Shown here one piece after another: positions 35,001 through 47,000 of a stretch of DNA of 64,000 nt (positions within the stretch are counted from its first letter, which is position 1; each line of letters begins with the position of its first letter). The notes beneath the pieces are model-generated. The model saw only the letters and a list, made by a program, of their open reading frames with translations. It was not told where the DNA came from and ran no database searches. The stretch lies in contig NC_087074.1 in assembly GCF_026151205.1 (NCBI RefSeq), positions 11,637,182 to 11,701,181 of the forward strand, given 5' to 3'. This stretch comes from Bolinopsis microptera. Lineage: Eukaryota > Ctenophora > Tentaculata > Lobata > Bolinopsidae. A program made the translations under genes and the position numbers.

Positions 35001-38000
35001 TACTAAGGAGAGGCAGATATAAAATGTGAACGTTGGATCGAAGAACATAGCATGGACTATTTATTTATTATTCAATCATGAAACATAATTTTATTCGAGA
35101 TATTTAGACTTTTAGAGTATGGTTAGCCCCCATGGACATTGGACATGAGTGGTTAAAATCTGAACTGAGAATATTCCTATATTTACAGGATATCCAGTAA
35201 AACTGGATAAGGCGGACTCTAAACCCTGATTGGCTAAAGAGTTTGAGAATCTACCTACCTTATAGTTAAATAATTATTAATTGGATCAATTTTCAGCATA
35301 AGTTTTGGTCTTTCCAATTTATAAAACGTTATTGTTCTTAATTAAACCGCAAATTTTAATTTTGATACACTGAATAATACTACTATAGAAAATGAATAAT
35401 TCTTAATGTATAAGATATTGATAATAACCAATGCAGCTAAGATATAGATTGTGGAATAAGTTACATTTCCCCCGGGATAAAACCTGCGATTGTACGTAAA
35501 ATGAGTAGTTTTCCAGATCTAAAATATTTAAATGAAAAAAAAATGGGTACTAACCAATAGAGGAGTCCACCCCGAAAGTAGTGACCACTGAAGTAGGAAT
35601 GAACTGGTAGTCCCGCTCATTAGGCATGTGATAACTGGACATGATCCGGGTCAGGGACCACATCAGACTGCTAAACACCTAGAATGTGAGTAGTTACAAT
35701 TAATTATTAAATAGTAGATGATTAGGACTTACACACGTGATCAAAGTTTTGCTTGCATCACAATATGAGAATCATACTGGGACAGAGATTGGGACAATAT
35801 GATTTTGCAATTTTATTCGGAATTTTGACTCCCAGTACCTCAATTTGGTTCCATACCATCATCAATTAACTGACTAATTGGTTTCTGGGAAAAAATTTCA
35901 TCCAATCTGTCAAATTTGTGTTCAGAAAATTTCATATTTGAAAATGGGACAGACTTTTTAAAATACAACTTTTCGTTTTGTTAAGCTTTCTGCTGTGGGC
36001 TTCCTCCGACCGAAATCAAACTTCCAGCAACTCAATCGTGTCATATGCCATCTATAATAGTTGACCGACTAATTGGTTGTGGGTGAGAAATTCAATAAAA
36101 ACTGTAAAATGTCGGTCCTGGAAATTTCATCTTCAAAAACTGAAAATGGGACAGAGATTGGGACAATATGATTTTGCAATTTTATTCGGGATTTTGACTC
36201 CCAGTACCTCAATTTGGTTCCATACCATCATCAATTAACTGACTAATTGGTTTCTGGGCAAAAATTTCATCCAATCTGTCAAATTTGTGTTCAGAAAATT
36301 TCATATTTGAAAATGGGACAGACTTTTTAAAATACAACTTTTCGTTTTGTTAAGCTTTCTGCTGTGGGCTTCCTCCGACCGAAATCAAACTTCCAGCAAC
36401 TCAATCGTGTAATATGCCATCTGTAATTGACCGACTAATTGGTTGTGGGTGAGAAATTCAATCAAAACTGTAAAATTTCGGTCCTGGAAATTTCATCTTC
36501 AAAAACTGAAAATGGAACAGAGATTGGGACAATATGATTTTGCAATTTTATTCGGGATTTTGACTCCCAGTACCTCAATTTGGTTCCATACCATCATCAA
36601 TTAACTGACTAATTGGTTTCTGGGCAAAAATTTCATCCAATCTGTCAAATTTGTGTTCAGAAAATTTCATATTTGAAAATGGGACAGACTTTTTAAAATA
36701 CAACTTTTTGTTTTGTTAAGCTTTCTGCTGTGGGCTTCCTCCGACCGAAATCAAACTTCCAGCAACTCAATCGTGTCATATCCCATCTATAGTTGACCGA
36801 CTAATTGGTTGTGGGTGAGAAATTCAATCAAAACTGTAAAATTTCGGTCCTGGAAATTTCATCTTCAAAAACTGAAAATGGGACAGACATTGGGACAATA
36901 TGATTTTGCAATTTTATTCGGGATTTTGACTCCCAGTACCTCAATTTGGTTCCATACCATCATCAATTAACTGACTAATTGGTTTCTGGGCAAAAATTTC
37001 ATCCAATCTGTTAAATTTGTGTTCAGAAAATTTCATAGTTTTAATACTTTAAACACTACTATATATAGTAGTGTTTAAAGTATTAAAACTATTTGTTATA
37101 TATAACAAATAATTTGAGGTTTTTACTGCGTTTTAAACGACGACCAACAGCTTTTAGTGGGTTTATCAAGTACTTTTCAGCACTTACCACTATATTTATT
37201 TGGTTTGAGTTAAAGTAGAGAGGTCTCAAATCCTTTACAGCAATGGTTATCACTGATGTCTATGACAAGATGAAAAAGGAGTTAGAAACGTTAAACGACA
37301 GTTTAAAAGGTAAGAAGAAGTTGGATACTATAATTGCAGATTCCTTAGACTTACCCACAGGGAATAACAAGCCGGATATGTTTGAAGTTATAAAGGAACT
37401 ATACAGTTTCAGTAAGAGGGCCGTGTCACTACTGAAGACCAAGTCTATACTAGACACACCTGCACCACAGGAAGGGACAGCTACCGAGGCACTGGATATA
37501 GTGAGAAAGGAGCTAGCACAATTTAGACAAATTCTCATTGAGCACAATAAAGGTATTATACCTGAGATTAAGACCAATCTCGGACCCAGTGAGACTCATA
37601 CTTTAACTCTGGAAGGGCAGAATGAGGCAGATAAGATAACAGAAGAACTCTGGTCCTCAAAGGTGAAGAAACATGTTGCATCAATACTGCCCAGCATCCC
37701 TATTAAGGGGGTCTCAGGTGTCAAAGAAGGCACAGCAAGGTTAATATTCAAGAACAAGGAACTTATGGAGAAAGCTAAAGATGCTCTTAGTGTGGACTAC
37801 AAAGTGTCTGCAAAATCCCACACCGTGACAATGCTTGAACCTAAGCTTACTATGTATGATCTCAAGGGAGATTTTGAGTCATCTGAAGAATTGCGCCAGA
37901 GCATCCTTGATAAGAACAGTTCCATTAAGAGTTTAGTTGAAGATGAGAACAACACTTTCAAGGTTATTTTCCTGGAGAAAAACAAGACCTGGGCATGCCG

Positions 38001-41000
38001 ACAAGTGTCAGTGAAAATCAGGCAGTCTACAAGGGAGTCAGGTGACTTTGTACACGCTGATCTTGGACAGTATAAAGTTAAGGATAGGTATCATGTAATC
38101 CAGTGCTTTGACTGTCAGAGCTTCGGACACATGAGTGGCAGTGATTACTGTAAGTGTAAGAAGTATAATGCCGACCCAGTGTGCTTCTACTGTGAAGGTG
38201 CCCACAAATCGAAAGATTGTGAGAAGAAAACGGCGGGCCAAAGATCTAGTATCAAGTGTACGAACTGTAGCAACAGTAAAGACAAGAATGTCAAAGATAA
38301 ATGCAAGACACATTCTGCAGCTGACAGATTATGCCCATCTTATGTGAGAGAGCAGAGTTATATCATGGCCAGAACGAGCGGATGTGAAACATCAAAAAAC
38401 TCTTATCTCCAGTGGGCAAAGATTCGACAAAGAGAGCTTGGGATAAACTAGTCTTGGCCACGTTTAATGTTAATCGTCTAGTGAACAAGACAGTAGAGGT
38501 TCTTGAGCATCTAACTGATGAGGGGGTTGATATCTGTTTTCTTCAGGAGACTTTTCTTAAGGAAGCAGATACCGCAAAGCTACAAGAGATACGAGATTAT
38601 GGTTGGGGTATTTTTATCCAACCCAAGGAAGCATCGTAGTGGTGGAGGAATAGGTATGATTTTCAATAAGAACCTTAAGTTGAAAAGCAACGGTAGAGTC
38701 AAGAAGTACAAGTCTTACCAAGTCATGGAAGTTGTACTTGAAACAAATAGTGGGATAATCAGACTTATTGATGTGTATAGACCGCCTTACACCAAAAAGG
38801 CCAGGTACACTGAGTGCCACTTCTTGGAAGAATTCAGTGAATACCTGTGTGATTTGTCCGGTAAGCCAGGAACCCCGGTGATTGCAGGGGATTTTAATTT
38901 ACATGTTGAAAGACCTAAAGATCTTTACCCCGCAAAGTTTCTTTCCCTTCTTGATCAGCTTGGTTTCATCCAATGTGTACCACTAGAAAGAACTCACAAC
39001 CAAGGAGGAACTCTTGACCTCGTGATAACGACCAAAGTCTTCAAAGACTCTATAACTTCTATCAACATTGTGGAATCTGGGACTAGATCAGATCATTTTC
39101 TTGTTAAATTTGTAGTGTCTGTGAGCCTGAAAACCTCTTTGAATGATACTAGGGTGATGAACTACCGTGATTTTAAAAGTATTGTGGTTGAGGATTTCAA
39201 AGCAGATATTTTGGTTTCTGATCTCTGTAAAAGAGATGCTTGGTGCTCTGAGAGTCTTGATGAGACAGTTAAGATGTACAATAGTATTCTATTGGAACTT
39301 ATGGACAAGCATTGTCCTGTGATCAGTAAGGAGATGAAGAGTGAAGACAAAGGTAAACCTTGGATGGATCAGGATCTGAAAGTTTTACAGAGGCAGAGGA
39401 GAGCAGCTGAGAGAGCCTGGAGGAAAGGCAAGGGACAGAAGGATATTTTTGTCAACCTCAGGAACAAATATATTGTCATTGAGCGACAGAAGAGGATTAC
39501 TTACAATAGAAAAGCCCTCTTAGCCTCTGCGGGAGATACGAAGGCTCTGTACAAGAAAGTTTATAGACTCACGGGTGAAACTACCCAAGAAAGGCCACAT
39601 GGTAATGACACTAAAAAACTTGCAGAAAGTTTTAAAGTTTTCTTTGCTGATAAAGTGAATGATATCAGACTTGGGATAGAAGAAAAAGGAAGTCATATCG
39701 GAGGGAACTTGTCATCGTCAGAGAATCTTGAAAGCACCTATTCAGGGCCATCATTTGATAAATTTCACTCCATCACTAGGCAGCACCTGTTACACACCAT
39801 TTCTAAGATGTCTAACAAGTTTTGTAGTCTTGACCCTATTCCAACTTTCATGTTGAAGAAATGCTCTCAGGAGTTGGCACCGATCCTCCTGCACATAATA
39901 AACGGTTCTATGTTGCAAGGTGTGTTTCCAGCCGAGATGAAGACTGCACTGGTCAAGCCCACTATCAAGAAGAAGAATGCTGATCCAGATATTCTGAAGA
40001 ATTATAGACCAGTCTCAAATCTTGCAGTTATGTCTAAACTGATTGAAAAAATTGTACTTGAGCAGTTGAACAATCACTTACATTTGAACAGTCTGCATTG
40101 CCCAGTTCAGTCTGGATACAGAGCGAACCACAGTTGTGAAACCCTGATGGTCAGGATGGCAGACGATATTCTTAAGGAAGTGCAGAAGAACAACATTGTG
40201 ATTGTAGTCCTACTTGATCTCTCTGCTGCTTTCGACACGATTGATCATACAATCCTTCTTAAGAAGCTGGCAAAAGATTTTGGTATTAAGGACTCTGCAT
40301 TGAAATGGTTTAGTTCATACCTCTCAGGCAGGTTTTTCAAGGTTAAGTTAGATGACTCATTATCTGACTTCCAGTGTCTGTTGTTTGGGGTACCCCAGGG
40401 CTCTCTATTGGGACCTATCCTGTTCATCTTATACATTAAGCTGCTCCAGGAAATAGCTAGAAAGTATGGTCTCGATATACAGCTTTATGCAGATGACTCA
40501 CAACTTTATATAGCTTTCCACCCGATGAGACCCATGGAGCTGCAGAATGTCACTAGTAGGATCAATGACTGTCTGTCTGAAATCAAAGTATGGATGGTTA
40601 ATAATTTCATGAAACTGAATGAGAGCAAGACAGAATTGTTAGTCATTGGAAAGCCTTTGGTACTGAAGAAGTTTGACCTTGAAATAACAATAAAGTTTGG
40701 TGACACCATCATTACACCAACTGTATGTAAAAACGATACCTGGAAGAGTCTTGGAGTGTTACTAGATGAATCTCTCAACATGGAAAGGCAGATAAACAAC
40801 GTTAGGAAGAACTGTTGCTGGACAATGAATAATCTAAGAACTATCAGAAAGTATCTAGATGAGAGAGTTAAGCTCATGCTGGTCAAACAACTGATCATAT
40901 CAAAGCTGGACTATTGTAATGCCCTTTACATGAATCTTTCAAAGACTAGAGTGAAGAAGCTGCAATCTGTTCTAAATGCAGGGATACGTTTCATTTACGA

Positions 41001-44000
41001 CATCTATGACAGAAATACTGACTTGTCTCCTTTCTACAAGAAAGCTCATATCCTCCCTGTTGAAAAGAGGATATTTTTCAAAGTGTGCCTCATCTGTTTC
41101 AAAGTGGCCCATGGATTGGCACCAATATACCTCCAAGAGTTGGTTCAAATGAACAGAGATGATAAGGCTGTCAAAGAAACCAGAACAAAAACAGCATGTA
41201 ACCTTCTTATGAAGATACCTAAGTTCTCTAAATTGAAGGCATCTAGCAGGCGGTTCAGCAACTATGCACCTGAATCATGGAATTCTCTCCCTCTTAATGT
41301 CCGTAACATCGATAATATTGTCTCTTTTAAGGGTAAGTTAAAGAACTATTTGTATGATCAGCTATAGCCTGGTTAAGCTATTTTTTGTGGCTTCTAGTCT
41401 TTTTTGTGTTATTTTTTGTTTTCCGAGTATCCACTTCTTGTTTTTCTGGTTTTTATCGGTGTGTCAATAAAATCAATTATGTAATATGTATACTTTAACC
41501 ATTTTTTGCGACAGTTAATCTGATATTATCTCTTTAACATTATTTAGTATTTTTTGATTTATGAGACCCGTGTTATGTTTTTAAATTTCTGCTCCGAGGA
41601 GGAGAGAAAGTTATTTGAGGAGAGCCGCTCAGACATGGGCACCGTATTGTGTAAATTATTTAGTTATCTTTATACAATATCTTTGTCGCATAGTAGCGGG
41701 GTAGTAAATACAGTGTTTCGTTTCGTTTCGTTTCGTTTCATATTTGAAAATGGGACAGACTTTTTAAAATACAACTTTTTGTTTTGTTAAGCTTTCTGCT
41801 GTGGGCTTCCTCCGACCGAAATCAAACTTCCAGCAACTCAATCGTGTCATATCACATATGCCATCTATAGTTGACCGACTAATTGGTTGTGGGTGAGAAA
41901 TTCAATAAAAACTGTAAAATTTCGGTCCTGGAAATTTCATCTTCAAAAACTGAAAATGGGACAGAGATTGGGACAATATGATTTTGCAATTTTATTCGGG
42001 ATTTTGACTCCCAGTACCTCAATTTGGTTCCATACCATCATCAATTAACTGACTAATTGGTTTCTGGGCAAAAATTTCATCCAATCTGTCAAATTTGTGT
42101 TCAGAAAATTTCATATTTGAAAATGGGACAGACTTTTTAAAATACAACTTTTATTTTGTTAAGCTTTCTGCTGTGGGCTTCCTCCGACCGAAATCAAACT
42201 TCCAGCAACTCAATCGTGTCATATGCCATCTATAGTTGACCGACTAATTGGTTGTGGGTGAGAAATTCAATCAAAACTGTAAAATTTCGGTCCTGGAAAT
42301 TTCATCTTCAAAAACTGAAAATGGGACAGACATTGGGACAATATGATTTTGCAATTTTATTCGGGATTTTGACTCCCAGTACCTCAATTTGGTTCCATAC
42401 CATCATCAATTAACTGACTAATTGGTTTCTGGGCAAAAATTTCATCCAATCTGTCAAATTTTGTGTTCAGAAAATTTCATATTTGAAAATGGGACAGACT
42501 TTTTAAAATACAACTTTTCGTTTTGTTAAGCTTTCTGCTGTGGGCTTCCTCCGACCGAAATCAAACTTCCAGCAACTCAATCGTGTCATATGCCATCTAT
42601 AGTTGACCGACTAATTGGTTGTGGGTGAGAAATTCAATCAAAACTGTAAAATTTCGGTCCTGGAAATTTCATCTTCAAAAACTGAAAATGGGACAGAGAT
42701 TGGGACAATATGATTTTGCAATTTTATTCGGGATTTTGACTCCCAGTACCTCAATTTGGTTCCATACCATCATCAATTAACTGACTAATTGGTTTCTGGG
42801 CAAAAATTTCATCCAATCTGTCAAATTTTGTGTTCAGAAAATTTCATATTTGAAAATGGGACAGACTTTTTAAAATACAACTTTTCGTTTTGTTAAGCTT
42901 TCTGCTGTGGGCTTCCTCCGACCGAAATCAAACTTCCAGCAACTCAATCGTGTCATATGCCATCTATAGTTGACCGACTAATTGGTTGTGGGTGAGAAAT
43001 TCAATCAAAACTGTAAAATTTCGGTCCTGGAAATTTCATCTTCAAAAACTGAAAATGGGACAGAGATTGGGACAATATGATTTTGCAATTTTATTCGGGA
43101 TTTTGACTCCCAGTACCTCAATTTGGTTCCATACCATCATCAATTAACTGACTAATTGGTTTCTGGGCAAAAATTTCATCCAATCTGTCAAATTTGTGTT
43201 CAGAAATTTTCATATTTGAAAATGGGACAGACTTTTTAAAATACAACTTTTCGCTTTGTTAAGCTTTCTGCTGTGGGCTTCCTCCGACCGAAATCAAACT
43301 TCCAGCAACTCAATCGTGTCAGTAGTATACAATATGGCCCCGCTGTATCACCTAAAAGTTAGGCACCATTTACCCAATTTCCTTATATGGTAATGTCACA
43401 TAATCAATAATAATTTGTCGGCCGCGTGGTGTAGTGGTAACACAACCGCCTCCCAAGCAGAAGATCAAGGTTCGAATCCGGTCTGGAGCTAGTCGATCAG
43501 TTACCAAGCTATGAGTTGGTACAGCTTCGGCTGGTTATACTCACTCTGTGACTCGTAGGACTAGCCCCCCCCCCCTACTGCTAGTATAGCGCTTACACAC
43601 AGTGACTTAGGGTTACCGTAGGGGAGATTTTTATCAGTGTAGTGGTGAAATTATTATATTATTTAGATATCATAAATAAACTTTATGAGAAATAAGACAA
43701 ACCGTTTGAAACTTAAAAAATCATACACATTTAAAAATACAATGTCAATCGTCAGCAATTTTCAGTACTTAAGACTTTACGATCATGTCACATTTCTTAA
43801 CGACTGATTTCAATAAGGGAATATTCTCATTTATAAGTTTACAAAGGATTAAGAGATTATCAGTTTTTAGTACAAGATTGAAAATTAATTGTTCTTTGTT
43901 TGATAATATAGAATCCAACTGTAATCCACGTGTTTGAAAGTAATTATCTAGCATCACGAAAAAATCAGTCTTCAATTCATAACTTGAAAAAAGATCAAAG

Positions 44001-47000
44001 CAGTCATCCTGTTGGCAGGCTTGGTTCTTTAAATGTTTCTCAATTGACCGCAGAGTCTTGGTTAGCATATTAGAGCCAGCTTTAAGTTTTGTCATTTTTC
44101 GTCTGCGCTTTACACGTGAATGATCATTGCTACTATATGAGGAACTTTCATCGTCTGTACTTTCATTGAGGTCATTATCTTCATTTATTGATTCATTGTC
44201 ACTTGAGTAATCCTTTGTAGAATCATCATCTTTATCTTCATCCATGCTATCTTCAGTGTCGGTAGGATATTCATCGTCCATACTATCACCTGAATTTTGT
44301 ATTGCAAGATTGCATAGGGTGTAAAAAAACAATATTAAACAGCTTGACAGTGTAAGTTCATTATTTTCAGATTTTCATGTTGTTTTTAAAACTTCGAATC
44401 TATTGAATTAAATTACCTGTCTTCGATAAGGAGTTCATCTCGTGTTTCTGATCATTCTTGTTTCCAGAGTTGTTTGTTGTAATGGTCTCATCATCAGACA
44501 CATTTTTATTCTCAAAGATGTCATTCTTACGATGGAAGCTATATCGATGACTGGCTAGACTGCGTGAACTAGCAAATGTTTTATCGCATAATTCACAGAA
44601 ATTGCTCATGATGATTCCAATTAAAGTGTCAGAGCAGCAAAATTGATGCGTATGCTAGGGGCACAAAGTAGAAATGATGTTGATTCTATTGTATTTATAC
44701 ACAATTTTCGGAAATTTCAATTTTTAGATGTAATTTTTGCAGTATTATAATGAAGCAATATGCAGTGTCATTATGTGTCATTATGTATCATTTTAGTTAT
44801 CATTATATCATTTCAGATATCATTATGTATCATTATATCATTTTAGATATCATTATGTATCATTTTAGATATCATTATGTATCATTATGTATCATTATGT
44901 ATCATTATGTATCATTATGTATCATTATGTATCATTATGTATCATTATGTATCATTTTAAATATCATCATGTATCATTGTGTATCATTTTAGATATCATT
45001 TTAGATATCATTTAGATATCATTTTTAGATATCATTATGTATCATTTTGTATCATTTTGTATCATTTTGTATCATTTTGTATCATTTTAGATATCATTGT
45101 GTATCATTATGTATCATTTTAGATATCATTATTATCATTATGTATCATTATTTATCATTTTAGATATCATTATGTATCATTATGTATCATTTTAGATATC
45201 ATTATGTATCATTGTGTATCATTTTAGATATAATTATGTATCATTAATCATTATGTATCATTTTAGATATCATTATGTTACATTATGTATCATTTTAGAT
45301 ATCATTTTAGATATCATTATGTATCATTATGTATCATTATGTATCATTATGTATCATTTTAGATATCATTATGTATCATTGTGTATCATTATGTATCATT
45401 ATGTATCATTATGTATCATTATGTATCATTATGTATCATTATGTATCATTATGTATCATTATGTATCATTATGTATCATTATGTATCATTATGTATCATT
45501 ATGTATCATTATGTATCATTATGTATCATTTCAGATATCATTACATATCATTTAAGGCATCATTATTTAGTTTTTATATCATTATGTATCATATCGTTTT
45601 TTGAAATTTTGTTTTAAAAAAACTTATTATATTACAAATTCTATTGTAATTTATTCATGATTTTTATGGTTTTACTAATTTGATTAGGCGATTATATTTA
45701 ATGTGGAATACAATCAAGACACATAAATTCAAAAATGTGACAAATGAAAATTTGTTACAACAATTGGTAATGTTATCAAGATTCAAAAAGTCAGTATCAA
45801 AAATATTTGAATTAATCATTACATTTTTCCGTAATCAGACATGAAAAACAAATCAAATCAAATGTTCTAAATCAGAAAATCAATTTTTAAATAGTTGTTT
45901 ATGTCCATAACTTAATGTACTGATTCCATCGTCTAATATAAACTTTTTGTCGTCGAATCCTGATAGTCCACGCTTTTGCACAACAATACTATAAATTTTA
46001 TTGCCAAAAGTGCGAATTGTTTGAGACTTTGTTATTGTAGTACATTGAGTGCTCAAAACTCTTCTATAGTCTTCGTGGCGGATCTTTCTTTGGGCTGTTT
46101 TAGTGATCCCTTTTGCAGTCACCGAATGACCGATGGAACAAGATGGTGTGCAATTATGAGCTTTTTCACACTTGAACAACAGCTTTTTGGTTACGACCGA
46201 GTACATTTTAGGCTTTAATGCAATAACTTCGCTGATTATTTCAGTCGGCTTTTCATCAGAGAACTTCCCTGGAACCTTTTTGTTTGCAGGGTCATGAAAT
46301 CTTGCCAGCGGTGTACCGTTTAGATAGCCAGACAAATCCATTAGGTTCCGCATTCTGTACAAATCTTCATATCCATCCCTGGTGAAAACACCATAGATGA
46401 AGCTGTCGGTATCACTAAGGATAAGTTTGATGTCGTTTCCATATTTTGGTTTGAGAACATCATACCAGAACTCCCCCATGATGTTTTTCGCATTTTCCAA
46501 TACAATAAATCCACAAGCTATGGGTTTGTTCAGGACTAAATTGCGTTTTACTGATTGTACAACAGTTGTTTGGTCATCCAGCATGTGAAAACCAATGAAC
46601 TGTGGTTTAGAAGTAAGACGTTTTGCAGATTTTTGATCTTTCACTATCTCAACATTTGTGCGATTTCTGAGACTTTCAATAAACTTTCCGTAAATGGAGT
46701 TATTGGCAAGCTTAAAGAAGTCTCTCTCAAAATCCGATTGTGCATTTTGTCTTTTTGTGGAGTTGAATTCAATGTACGGAGTCACAAAATCTGTTTGGTC
46801 TGCGGCTAAAACCCGATGAATCTTTTCAACTTCAAGCCCTTTGTTGACGCATAACTGGATGGTTTTCAGGGAGCATACGAAATGTTTCTTATCTTTCAAA
46901 TCAGGAACAAGTTTGCGTGAGGCCTTAAACTTTTCACTGTGTAGTTCCAGAAACTTTTTGTTGAAGGGTGATAATTGATGTTCTTCAATCATTTTGCTCT

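Larger units (their letters stand above)
37037..41735 (+). mobile_element. LINE retrotransposon (CR1/L2/Jockey-like) inserted in satellite
   Basis: The element interrupts a satellite unit exactly. The 6-bp tttcat appears at 37031-37036 and 41736-41741 as target duplication. It has two open frames, then a 3' end made of TTTCG pentamers rather than poly-A, as in CR1/L2-type LINEs. The 5' terminus is a perfect 54-bp palindrome. A frameshift interrupts the ORF2 endonuclease, so this copy is probably dead although otherwise full length. Confidence 0.88.

Noticed and set aside
43419-43491. Functional tRNA-Gly(CCC) gene
   Set aside because: The acceptor stem and outer T-stem pairs do not match. Only the A and B boxes and the anticodon loop are preserved.
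45214-45617. Open frames across the decamer array (periodic MYHYVSLCII-like peptides)
   Set aside because: They arise from a 10-bp repeat read in several frames with no other coding signal.
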